This document shows positions 1-9,022 of a DNA stretch of 13,387 nucleotides, piece after piece. Source of the stretch: Halicephalobus mephisto (taxonomy: Eukaryota; Nematoda; Chromadorea; Rhabditida; Panagrolaimidae). The translations under genes were made by a program, and so were the position numbers. The stretch covers positions 1 to 13,387 of the forward strand of contig SWDT01000797.1 in assembly GCA_009193035.1 (NCBI GenBank). Reading direction: 5' to 3'. The notes beneath the pieces were generated by a model. That model ran no database searches and was not told the DNA's origin. It was given only the letters and a program-made list of their open reading frames with translations. Each line of letters opens with the position of its first letter. Within the stretch, counting starts at the first letter, position 1.

Positions 1-1400
1 CACTTGCGTTGGCTTGCAAATGGAAGATAGACCCAAGTTACGAAAGCAGCGCCATGAATATGTATGGAAAGGAGACAACCTTTATATATCTTGGAGTAAG
101 AACATGAATCCATATCCTTCGATTCCGGAACTGACAGACAATGCTAATTCCTGTTCCTCCCAACTCTGTTGAAGATACAGCAACGAACCAGCCAACTCGC
201 TTCCGAAATGAAAGCAAGAAATTATCTACCTGCAATAGAAACCTATTTTCTTGAATTTAGGAACCATGATAGTAATATGATCAATTCTTTAATATATCTA
301 TGAAAAATTGTCTAAAAATATAACTCGTTTATAACTGAATTATTGGAACACATTATCGGTGTGATCATACTGATACTGGTTTAGCAAACACTGGCAAAAA
401 CCATTGTGAAGCAACGAATACACTCAACGTGAATGACGATGACTCTGAATGAATGAATGAGAATGGGTCAATCCTGTCCAGATTTCGTTGGATTTCCCCG
501 CTGTCATGATTTCAGGACACATTTCTTATGGTATAGAGAGAAACGCGAAGGAACAGATAGCTGAACTTAGCCTCCTGTCTGGAAGGATTTCCCATTTAAA
601 ACTACATAAGGAAATGTTAACTATCCGGCGGACTTACGAAAGATCTTGGGTACTTCTCGGGGATTATAAGTAATCACAGTCATAAAGGACTGCCAGTATA
701 CATCCCCTCGGTAAGCAAGACTGATCTGAAAAATAATAATATTAAATATAAAATGGAGTATTTATTAAGTTTGCGGCACTCATCTAAGACGATAGTACGA
801 GCGGACTTAATCGTAGTCCGACTTTGATGTCTTCAAAGGTGGTCCAGCCGAACAAAACTGGGATCTTCTCACTGGGAATAGTTGAGCCTAAAACAAAGAC
901 ATTATTCAAATATCTTCACTGTAAAGTGTATTTTACCATATCTTGTACACTTGCGAGAAATGTTCCATCCTTGTTACAGCTTTTTTCGGTTATAGACAGA
1001 TTTTTTCGTCGAATCCTAATATCACTGTTTTTTGGAACGATCTACAATGTCTTTTGTTATATCCCTCCAACAATATCCAGAGCATCAAATGTAGCTCCTA
1101 CGCCTGTTAAGCAGTTTCGAAAGGGTCTCTGCTGTTGAGGAAATTCAAAGTGGATCAAGTCGCACTCCTGCTTGAATCCGTAAATAGTGGTAGCTCTTCT
1201 CATTAACCCCGGAGGCCTGGGCTCCCATGGCTACGTTTCCTACAAAGATTAATATGGCTTCGAGGCAACAAACATAGAGTCTGGGAAAGGAGTATAATGA
1301 GCAATTAGAAGTGCTTCAATGATGATCTAAAGTCAATCGTTGTGAGCCCTTCGATGCTCTCACATGAAAAAACCCTCATGAACATAAGTTGGCTCTTGAG
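1..1400 (-). pseudogene. Broken reverse-complement copy of the 5' half of the NRF-6-like gene
   Basis: This is the left arm of the palindrome. On the minus strand it carries, from high to low coordinate, counterparts of exons 1-6 of the NRF-6-like gene at 1430-3754 and of the introns between them. Exon 2 is recognisable near 1030-1230, the transmembrane exon near 650-720, the exon with the conserved FS-x-x-RN segment near 390-590, and the next exon at 1-235. Frequent one-base insertions destroy every reading frame, in coding and intronic parts equally, so no protein can be read. The acyltransferase C-terminal half is absent from the window. It may be a decayed duplicate or an assembly artefact from uncorrected long-read sequence; I favour the artefact. 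The short open frames at 488-673 and 824-1138 are chance openings in this arm, not genes. Confidence 0.85.
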
Positions 1401-2690
1401 TCTCGTTCATCGAACTCGCTGAAGACTTCATGGGTTTTTCAGACATTTCTGAGGCTCACAACATTACCTTAGAATGCATTGAAGACACCGCTCTCCTCTA
1501 CCTTGCTCTAAATGATTCTACCCAAGTTCCTCCTGGTTTCCCCCAGACTGCTGCTATGGGTGAGTGTTGATCCATACAGAAGAACCTTTATATCTCAATC
1601 TTTAGTAAAGACGCCATGGGAGCCCAGCCTCCGGGGGTAATGAGAGGAGCTACCACTATTTACGGATTCAAGCAGGAGTGCGACTTGATCCACTTTGAAT
1701 TTCCTCAACAGCAGAGACCCTTCGAAACTGCTTACAGTAGGACATACATTGATGCTCTGGTGTTGGAGGGATATAACAAAACTTGTGATCGTTCAAAAAC
1801 AGTGATATTAGGATTCGACGTCTGTCTTCCGAAAAGCTGTAACAAGGATGACATTCTCGCAGTTTACAGATTGGTAAATACACTTACAGTGAAGATATTG
1901 AATAATGTCTTTGTTTAGCTCAACTATTCCCCAGTGAGGAAGATCCAGTTTGTTCGGTGACCACCTTTGAAGACATCAAAGTCGACTACGATTACCGCTC
2001 TTATATCGTTTTGTGAGTGCTCAATTATAATTTTTTATTTAATTTTATTTTTCAGACAGTCTTCTTCCTGGTGATTATACTGGCAGTCCTTTCTATGACT
2101 GTTGATTACTTGATAATCCCCGAGAAAAGTCCACTAAGATCTCGTAAGTCTCCGGAGTACATTCCTTATGTAGTTTAATGGGAATCCTTCCAGACAAGGG
2201 CATTCAGCTGTTCTTCGCGTTCTCCTTCCATAGAAATGTGTCTGAGATCATGACAGCGGGGAAATCCAATCAACCTGGACAGATTGGACCCATCCACTTC
2301 ATCAGAGTCATCTCCATCACTTGGGTTATCGTTGCTCACGGTTTTGCAGTGTTTGTAACCAGTATCAGTATGTACAATATGTTTCAATAATTCAGTGTTT
2401 AACAGTTATAATTTTTAGACAACTTTTTTGATTTTAAAGGGATCATATACTATCCATTCACTCAAATCGTCATAAATGGTTTCTATTCAGTGAATAATTT
2501 CTTCTTCATTGGAGCAGTTCTGGTTTCGTTCCTGTTCTTCAAAGAGTTGGAAAGGAACAGGAAAGCAGTCATGTCGTTCAAGGGATGGATCATGTTCTAC
2601 GTCACAAGATATATAAGGTTGTCTCCTTCCTACTTCATGGCAGCTGCTTTCGTAACTTGGGTCTATCTTCCATTTGCAAGCCAACGAGTG
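1..2690. repeat. Giant imperfect palindrome (inverted duplication) centred near 1403
   Basis: Reading 1-1400 as reverse complement reproduces 1405-2690 in order, exons and introns alike. Anchors: 1-50 matches 2640-2690; 490-510 matches 2247-2267; 1121-1196 matches the start of the second NRF exon without a mismatch over about 76 nt; 1340-1348 matches 1453-1461; 1368-1382 matches 1425-1439. The arms meet near 1403 with little or no unique spacer. The left arm is longer than the right by about 110 nt, mainly through scattered single-base insertions. The left arm starts at the window edge and may continue outside. Confidence 0.95.
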
Positions 2691-3754
2691 TCTCGTTTAA
2701 CTCAAACTCCTCTGAGCGACCCATGTAATCAGTATTTCTGGAGAAATGTCTTTTACATCAACAATGTGGGATCGTCAGAAGCTAATGCTGTAAGTACTTT
2801 TTTATAAAATTGTTACTATTTTTCTTTCAGTGCTTTACCATACTTGGTATCTCGCTGCAGATATGCAGATGTACATAGCTAGTCCGCTTATCCTGGTTCC
2901 GTTGGCGATAAAGCCGGCAATCGGACTGGCAATTGCCTTCGTTCTTTTCTGTTTCTCCACAGCCGGTAACATTATCACCGTTTACATCAATCACTACCCT
3001 CCCACGGTTTCTATTCTTGTTGCTCCTGATCCTAAACAGCAAAATACCGATGAATACCGAAGACTTGTATACTATGCAATGTGGATTCGATGTCAAGTTT
3101 ACATAATGGGGTTGATTGTCGGATGGTTGTTACAGACAAGGAAGAAGTTGAAGATCCCCGTTTTCATGCAGTATATTTTCTGGTTTCTCTCTGTCGCCTT
3201 GATGTGCACTGTTCTCTTCGGTCTGTACGGGTTCAACAAAGGAACGACTCATTTGACGCTGTTCGAACGGGCTATGTACTCTGCTTTCAGCAAGCCAGCC
3301 TGGGGTTTGGGGTTGTCTTGGATCCTCATTGCGTGCTATTACGGTTACGGTGGATTCGTCAACAGATTCATGTCTTGGAACATCTTGGTTCCCCTTGGGA
3401 GACTGAGCTATGCTGCATATCTTATTCATGTAACTGTTATTATTTATATCAATTCTGAAGAAGATCATGCAATTCTATATTCAGGGATTTGGAACATTGT
3501 AAGGCTATTGTAATTAAATATTGACTTTAATCTTGTTTCAGTTCTATGAAAGAGTTTTCTCCGTTCTTTGTTTGACCTTCTTCCTGTCTCTCATCTGGAG
3601 CAGCTTGTTCGAGGTTCCAGTGGCCAAGATAGAGTCCATTCTCCTCAGACCACAAAGACGAAAAATTCACCTAGAAACAAACCCAGAAAAAGAAGTAATA
3701 ACTTCTGAAGAACCCACTATTCCACCTAAAAACGGAAAAGAAATTTTCCAATAA
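1430..3754 (+). CDS. NRF-6-like acyltransferase (NRF domain plus acyltransferase-3 domain), eight exons, frame damaged
   Basis: Predicted multi-pass membrane protein of about 667 aa, of the nematode NRF-6 type; this family is known from worms resistant to fluoxetine-induced nose contraction and is linked to lipid or yolk transport. Exons: 1430-1559, 1611-1873, 1919-2012, 2056-2143, 2194-2367, 2419-2789, 2831-3498, 3542-3754. The N-terminal cysteine-bearing NRF domain spans exons 1-3 (LEC near residue 16, then GFKQEC and FDVCLPKSC). Exon 4 is a membrane helix. The acyltransferase-3 part begins in exon 5 (FSFHRN, HFIRVISITW, VAHG) and continues with SVNNFFFIGA, TWYLAADMQMY, GRLSYAAYLIH and FEVP. 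Three places need one extra base to stay in frame: the start of exon 3 (the left arm has an extra G there), somewhere later in exon 3, and the start of exon 7 in a T run. These could be consensus errors or real decay. No signal peptide precedes residue 1; a leader exon upstream may be lost at the palindrome centre. An alternative acceptor at 1441-1442 would move the start upstream. Confidence 0.85.
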
Positions 3755-3791
3755 TTTTAGAATTTTGCAGAAATTTTTTTCACGTGAATTT

Positions 3792-3797
3792 TTTATT
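3792..3797 (-). terminator. Poly(A) signal AATAAA for the SLC2-like transporter
   Basis: TTTATT on the plus strand is AATAAA on the minus strand, about 247 nt past the transporter stop at 4044. I saw no closer canonical hexamer. If used, the transporter 3' UTR overlaps the NRF-6-like 3' UTR over roughly 3775-3920. Confidence 0.4.
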
Positions 3798-3902
3798 TCC
3801 TGATTCCGAGACGACCGCGACAAATTGTTGCGACTCTTAGTAGGTAGACAATTACATAAAGTTTGATTGATAGGAATTGAATGAGATCGTTCTATGGGTT
3901 CG

Positions 3903-3908
3903 AATAAA
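3903..3908 (+). terminator. Poly(A) signal AATAAA for the NRF-6-like gene
   Basis: A canonical AATAAA lies 149 nt past the TAA stop at 3752-3754 and is the first on this strand after the gene. It predicts a 3' UTR of roughly 165 nt, which runs into the region used by the convergent transporter. Confidence 0.55.
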
Positions 3909-4043
3909 ACCAGAGAGTCGTTAATCAAGTTATGACAAAATTAGGAAATGAATTTCAAACCAAAAGCTTCCATTAAAGTTGCAAAATACAAATCATCTAA
4001 ACTAAAGTTCACTTTACCATCAAATCGGTTGCAAGAAAATCCA

Positions 4044-5621
4044 TCAAGATTCAGTCACCGAGGTTACTCTCGCTCTACGGGAGACCATGGCCGAAATGAT
4101 TTCGTGAGTTTCCTTCTTTAGTGTCTCAGGCAGGTAATAGTAGAGGAAAACGAGGCAGATAAAGGAGGGAATAATGAACAAGGCTAGTAGTGTGTAGGCT
4201 CCAATCAACTAAAAATAAAGATCCCATTCGCAATTGCTTTGAAAAATAACAAACCTCATATAATGGAACCGTTGCAAAGTTGGTCACAGCAATCATAAAA
4301 TTGGTTATTCCATAACATAAGCAGAATACAGTCGATCTATGTCTCTGAGCAACCAACTCAGGGGCGACAAACCAAGATACTGGGCCAAGGACCATTCTGA
4401 AACACATCATTATAAACCTCCAAAATACCGTCTGAAACTTACCCATAAGCAATGGCATAGAGGAAAAGTGATCCAAGTGCGGCATACCGTACCCACCAGG
4501 CCAAGTGACTTAAAACAGAACAGACTACAAAGAAGGTCAAGAAGAGGTTAGAGAGGAATCCAAAGGCCAAGACCAGAAAGCGTCTTGGATACTTATCAAT
4601 AAATAGACTTCCAATAATACAGGCTACGGTAAAAACGATCATCAGAGCAGTTGAAGCAAGTTCAGCTACGGAGTTCTCAACATCAATTGACTGGAAAAAC
4701 AACGTTGATGACTGTAGAATTGGATAGAATGAGAGGGTCAAGACGAGGACAGCACATGACAAAAGTACTGCGTGACGTAAATGCCAGGTTGTCATGAGTT
4801 CCTTGATTGAAGACTGTTGTTCATGATCTTCATGGCTTCCTTCTCGCAGAAAATCATCCAAGAGCTTCTCGTTTTCCTTCTTTTCTCCTTGGAAGAATTC
4901 CAGAGCTTTCATTGCTCCCTTCCTGTCTCTACGGCAAATCATAAGGAACTTAGGAGTGTCGGGGATAAACAGAAGGAAGATCATGAATGGCAAACCTGGG
5001 ATAACAGCACAGAGGAGCAATTGGGAAAGACTGTTCCCAAGGACATTCTGCATCCCGAGAACCATCCCGAGGACACACGCGAGACAGTATCCGATTTCTC
5101 CGAGGAAGGAGAAAGTGGCCCGCAGTTCGATTGGGGACGATTCCTGAATGTATAGGATCAAAGTAGCATCAGATAAGGGGGAACAGAAGGCAGCTAGTGA
5201 TCTTCCGAGAATCAAGAGCTCCGGCAGGTAGGTGATAGCTGCTACGTACTGAATCAGAGCAGCAATCGTCATGGCAGCGTTAGATAGCATGTAAGAAACT
5301 GAAAGATCCCAGTAGGTTAGTTTGTGTAGGATTAAACTTACATCTCCTTCCATAAGTATCCGTGACAAAGGGGGACACAATAGACCCCAGGATCTGGGCC
5401 ACGAACCAGCAGTTCAATGTGGCTCCTCTGATCAAGCTCTCCATCGTATCTGACAGCTCCCATCCTCGCTTTGCATATGACGTCCGGATAAACGATCTCA
5501 ATTCATTTACAGCAGTATTGACAGAGGAGTTAGTGAATCCAGACGGGAAATTGGTTATTATCGACAGTATTGCACAAATAACAAATAATCGGAAGACCTT
5601 GGAACGACGCATATCAGACAT
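4044..5621 (-). CDS. SLC2/GLUT-like major facilitator transporter, four exons, 480 aa
   Basis: Predicted plasma-membrane sugar-type transporter with about 12 membrane helices. Exons on the minus strand: 5621-5342, 5298-4443, 4396-4255, 4208-4044. The introns are 43, 46 and 46 nt with consensus ends, and all phases join cleanly. Family signs: NFPSGFTNSSVNTA near residues 24-37, DTYGRR at 88-93 after helix 2, QESSPIELR at 145-153, PDTPK at 206-210 after helix 6, the central charged loop (about 212-262), DKYPRR at 328-333 as the second-half equivalent of D-x-x-G-R-R (Gly replaced by Pro), VAPE with a downstream R-H-R, and LPET at 452-455 after the last helix. The length suits SLC2. The start chosen is the ATG at 5621; a TTG-led extension upstream is not credible. 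The substrate cannot be read from sequence. It resembles the nematode-expanded sugar-transporter group rather than a specific named GLUT. It converges on the NRF-6-like gene. Confidence 0.92.
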
Positions 5622-5658
5622 TATTATGGACCTGCTCAAGCAACGACTGCTAGTAGTT

Positions 5659-5665
5659 ATTTATA
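5659..5665 (-). promoter_or_regulatory. TATA-like element upstream of the transporter
   Basis: TATAAAT on the minus strand lies about 40 nt upstream of the transporter ATG. In this AT-rich setting the motif is weak evidence. No T-rich trans-splice acceptor sits directly before the ATG. Confidence 0.3.
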
Positions 5666-6397
5666 TTAGACCCAGTCGGCTGAAATGTGGAATCAAAAAT
5701 TAATTAAGTCGTTCAAAATGATCGCACGACCAAACCTGCAACCAAAAGCTCAATGACCTGATCGCAGAGCAAAAATAACCGACAAAGCAATCATAACTAT
5801 ATAAAGTGTAACTCATGATGGATGGTGCAGAGTTCAAAAAATCATCAGTGGTGGAGATCAGGAAAGAGAATAAGGACACGTTAGGGACAAGTTGGGATAA
5901 CCGAGATCCCCTAAAGTCTGGCTGCGTCATTGATTAAAGTCCGCGAATTCGGATAAAAATAGATTAAACACCTAATTGTTCGTCTAAAATACGGTGGGCG
6001 AATAGGGTAGTTGGGAATTGATATATGAAACCTGATATGGAGTTTTAAAGGAAAGTGGCTTGTCAGACATGTTCACAGATCAAAAAAGTTTCGTCGACAG
6101 ACTTTAGACCATTGACCTGACCTTCAGAATATTCTCGAAGTTTCAAATAAGAAAAAACTCAACAAACGAAAAAACCGAGGTAACGGATACAGGAACGTCG
6201 TCAATTCCGAACAGCGGAGCAAATGGACTGGTAATTTGATCACAACGATGATCATGTCTGCTTTTTTCCACTTTAAAAAAAGAAAAACTGACATTCCTGG
6301 CAACGCGTTCCTTTCGATATTCGTATTTCTTTTTTGAAATTTTGCTTCTTTAATAATTTCTTTTTGTCTGGTTGTTTTTTATTTTTTCACTTCTAAA
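5666..6397. other. Shared upstream region between the divergent transporter and csn-5
   Basis: About 730 nt separate two divergent gene starts and must hold both promoters. The last 100 nt before csn-5 are strongly T-rich on the plus strand (6325-6390), as is common upstream of nematode genes. A TATATAAAG-like string occurs near 5798-5806 on the plus strand, far from either start. The minus-strand open frame at 5930-5700 has no recognisable domain and no splice link to a gene, so I do not call it. Confidence 0.5.
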
Positions 6398-7499
6398 ATG
6401 AGCGATAGTGCTGGATTCGAACAGTTTGCCGACATCAACAATATCCAGATGCTGGACGAACCATTCAAGTTCAATGAAAACGATGACACCGAACTTCGAC
6501 GAACGAAGCCATGGCATTGCGATCCTAACTATTTCGACGTAAGTTGATATATAATTTTTTGCTCACTTCGTGTTTGATATCAATGTAACCTTTAGAAAGT
6601 CAGGATTTCGGCAATTGCGATGATCAAGATGGTTACTCATGCGCGTTCTGGAGGTGACATTGAGATCATGGGAATGCTCCTAGGAAGAGTCGAGAAGAAA
6701 ACCTTTTTCGTCACCGATTGCTTCGCTCTCCCAGTCGAAGGAACTGAAACACGTGTCAATGCCCAGACAGAAGCTTATGAATACATGGCCAAGTACGTGG
6801 ATCTGTACAACAAGGCTGGGAACAAAGAGAAAGTGATTGGTTGGTATCATAGTCACCCTGGCTACGGTTGCTGGCTCAGTGGAATCGATGTCAACACTCA
6901 GAAACTCAACCAGCAGTTCACGGAGCCATTTTTGGCGATTGTTGTCGATCCTATTCGAACTTTGTCCTCAGGAAAAATTGATCTTGGTGCTTTTAGAACC
7001 TATCCCGATGGTTTGGATTTCCTTTTTTGCTCTTTAACGTTCTTCTTTAGACCATGTGGCTGGAGATGGATCATTCTCCGACAGATATATCCCGATGCAC
7101 AAAGCTGAAGATTTCGGACATCACAGGAACAAGTACTACAGCTTGGAAGTGTCCTACTTCATGTCCTCGATGGATACCAAGCTTTTAAAGTACTTTTGGA
7201 ATTCCTACTGGGTTGAAACGTTGAGTGCTAACAAGCTGAGCAACGTTTCTGGTTACTTAAACTCCCAACTGATGAACATGAACTCTATTTTACATGAGGT
7301 CAATAAGGATAGGATGAAAGGAGATAAGGCCAGCGGGCTAATTGCCAAAGCTGGTGAAGATTCCAGGAAACTCATTGCCGAAACGACTAATGGACTCCTC
7401 CAGGAATACTTCAAGACGAACTTCTGCCGAGGACCGAGTAAACCAGTCCAAAAAGAAAGTGAAAACGAAGAACATCAACGCACGGACACGGAAACCTAG
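6398..7499 (+). CDS. csn-5: COP9 signalosome subunit 5, JAMM metalloprotease (deneddylase), three exons, 334 aa
   Basis: CSN5 is the catalytic subunit of the COP9 signalosome. It removes NEDD8 from cullins and so tunes cullin-RING ubiquitin ligases in nucleus and cytoplasm. Exons: 6398-6538, 6596-7010, 7051-7499; the introns are 57 and 40 nt and phases agree. The MPN+ domain shows the full JAMM zinc site: Glu70 in IEIMGMLLG, His132 and His134 in [17 protein letters not shown], and Asp145. All four sit six residues before the human positions (76, 138, 140, 151). Other family marks are LDEPFKF and [10 protein letters not shown] before the domain, [13 protein letters not shown], and [20 protein letters not shown] after it. 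The length is close to the human protein. The donor at 7011 is GTTTGG, weaker than the others, and the junction residues ([18 protein letters not shown]) differ from the proline-rich segment usual there, so this junction is the least certain part. The C-terminal tail is polar. Confidence 0.97.
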
Positions 7500-7684
7500 T
7501 GCTGCTCCCCGTACGTGCAATATAATTTCCTGTATATGTTTCCGTTTTATTATTCTTCCACTGAAAATGACGAGGTCCATTCATGCGTTTTGGAAACAGA
7601 CAAAACACAGTTGTTTTCGGATTTTTTAAGGCGCGTGATTTTTTGGAATTTCTTTTTTGGCACAGATTCCAAGTTAACAAAATG

Positions 7685-7690
7685 TTTATT
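7685..7690 (-). terminator. Poly(A) signal AATAAA for the secreted-peptide gene
   Basis: TTTATT on the plus strand gives AATAAA on the minus strand, 103 nt past the TGA at 7793. It also marks where this transcript would approach the 3' UTR of csn-5, for which I saw no canonical AATAAA between 7500 and 7760. Confidence 0.55.
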
Positions 7691-7792
7691 TGAAAAATAG
7701 GCAAAACGTATAGTGGTCTGTGATCAATGGTCGTTTAGATCAGATGGGATTTTGGATGAGTCAAGCAAAGGACGAAGCAGAGTTACGGGACT

Positions 7793-8075
7793 TCAGTGGT
7801 TGTAGATACCCCCGAAACTGGGGGGAAGGTTCCGGATCTGGAAAAAGTAAAATTGATTGAGTAATTTTTGGAGGACTTACAAAATATGGTTCATGGAATG
7901 CTTGGAAAGATCCACTTAATGGACGAGAACGGAGAGCTCTTCCGAAAGCTTTCTCCTCTAGGTTTCGTTCTCCCCGGTACAGTGGGAGCTCCTGGAGGAC
8001 GAATCCCTCTACACAGGACGAGGCGAGGGCCAGGAGAACCAGTAAGGCCAAAAGCAACAGTCGACTTGAAGACAT
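7793..8075 (-). CDS. Putative small secreted peptide precursor, two exons, 79 aa
   Basis: Not a gene I recognise. Exon 1 (8075-7881) encodes 65 aa and exon 2 (7837-7793) 14 aa plus stop; the 43-nt intron has GTAAGT and TTTTTCCAG ends and phase 0. The first 24 residues are a strong signal peptide: Ser/Arg start, a leucine-rich core (LLLLALLVLLALASS) and a likely cut near SSCVEG. The remaining 55 residues have no cysteine, several single basic sites and an RALRSR cluster, and end in PPSFGGIYNH. A secreted or neuropeptide-like precursor is possible, but there is no Gly-Lys-Arg amidation signal and no internal repeat. The ATG follows TTCAG directly, which could be a spliced-leader acceptor. Reading through the intron would instead give 104 aa. 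A minus-strand AATAAA at 7690-7685 fits its 3' end. Tail to tail with csn-5. Confidence 0.65.
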
Positions 8076-8129
8076 CTGAACTTGGCTGGAAATTGGGTAT
8101 CAGATTGGACGAAATTGGTGCTTTTTAAG

Positions 8130-8715
8130 CTGCACGAGTAAGCAAATTAGTACAGTTTTGTATCTTGTTAGAAATTCAGAATTGATGGAATTTTGTCCAG
8201 CAGGTGATGGAGGAACGACTGGGGTCTTGATTCCCGAAACATGGCTGTTTAAAAATAATGAGAAGTGGATTAATTGGAATTAAATTTTCCTTCGAAATTA
8301 AAGTATCAAAATTTCGTATTTTTACTAAATATAAATTATTAAATTTATAACTTCGAAAGCAAAGTTTATGACATTTATGGTAATTCAGAAAACACCTGCT
8401 GTTTAATAATGTGGATTTTAAAAAAGTCAGAATAATTTAAAATTAAAATATAAAATTGGATGTAAGCTGTATTAGAAAAAATAAAAATTGTAAAAATTTT
8501 CAAATTGTACATGTGGGGGTACTGTATAATTGCGGATTTCCTGACCACGTTTTGTGAAATATTTATGGTTCCCTTGGTTCATAAAAGTTGTTTCGTGAAG
8601 GATAAAGATTATCTAAAAAGATTAAAGAAAAATTAAAAGATTACAGTAAATTTAAAATCTGCAACTTGGAAATTTTTTAAATTTCATATTTTCGAAATTT
8701 AAGTATTTCTAATTT
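8130..8715. other. AT-rich intergenic stretch, no gene seen
   Basis: No open frame with splice support, no RNA-gene signal. It contains A/T runs, several TTCGAA-centred words, and a single TACTGTA word near 8520. Upstream sequence of the secreted-peptide gene lies at the left edge. Confidence 0.6.
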
Positions 8716-9022
8716 TTCACAATATACTGTAATTTAAAAAAATTATAAAAATGATTTTTAATTTTTTTACAGCATACTGTAGTTTTAGAAAATAAAAGTA
8801 ATTTAAAAAATGTTTCATTTTTTGCAGTATACTGTAGTTTTTGATTTTTTTATAATATACTGTAGTTTTGAAAAATTGTAAAAATAATTTTTTTTATAAT
8901 ATACTGTAGTTTTGGAAAATTGTAAAAATAATCTTTTTACAGTATACTGTAGTTTTAGAAAATTATAAAAATAATTTTTTTTATAATATACTGTAGTTTT
9001 AGAAAATTGTAAAAATAAAAAA
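8716..9022 (+). repeat. Degenerate tandem array of a 28-55 bp unit with core TATACTGTAG
   Basis: About seven units in a row, the last four with a period near 43-45 bp. The shared pattern is TATACTGTAGTTTT, then GAAAATTGTAAAAATAAT, then a T run. Cores occur near 8723, 8775, 8828, 8857, 8901, 8943 and 8987. The core is nearly invariant while the AT spacer varies in length. In the unit near 8938-8951 the core extends to the perfect 14-bp palindrome TACAGTATACTGTA. Confidence 0.85.

Noticed and set aside
824..1138. Plus-strand 104-aa open frame in the left palindrome arm
   Set aside because: It is the noncoding strand of the damaged NRF copy, opened by chance insertions; the same shadow appears opposite exon 2 in the right arm.
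3888..3910. GGTTCGAAT, similar to a tRNA B box
   Set aside because: No acceptor stem, anticodon arm or A box can be drawn around it; it overlaps the AATAAA of the NRF-6-like gene.
5700..5930. Minus-strand 76-aa open frame between the transporter and csn-5
   Set aside because: No domain, no credible splice link to the transporter at 5621, and it lies where promoters are expected.
6398..8075. Possible operon joining csn-5 with the next gene
   Set aside because: The next gene is on the opposite strand, so the two cannot share a polycistronic transcript.
7868..8128. Plus-strand 86-aa open frame opposite the secreted-peptide gene
   Set aside because: It is antisense to a minus-strand gene that has a signal peptide, a consensus intron and a poly(A) signal; the plus frame has no domain or splice sites.
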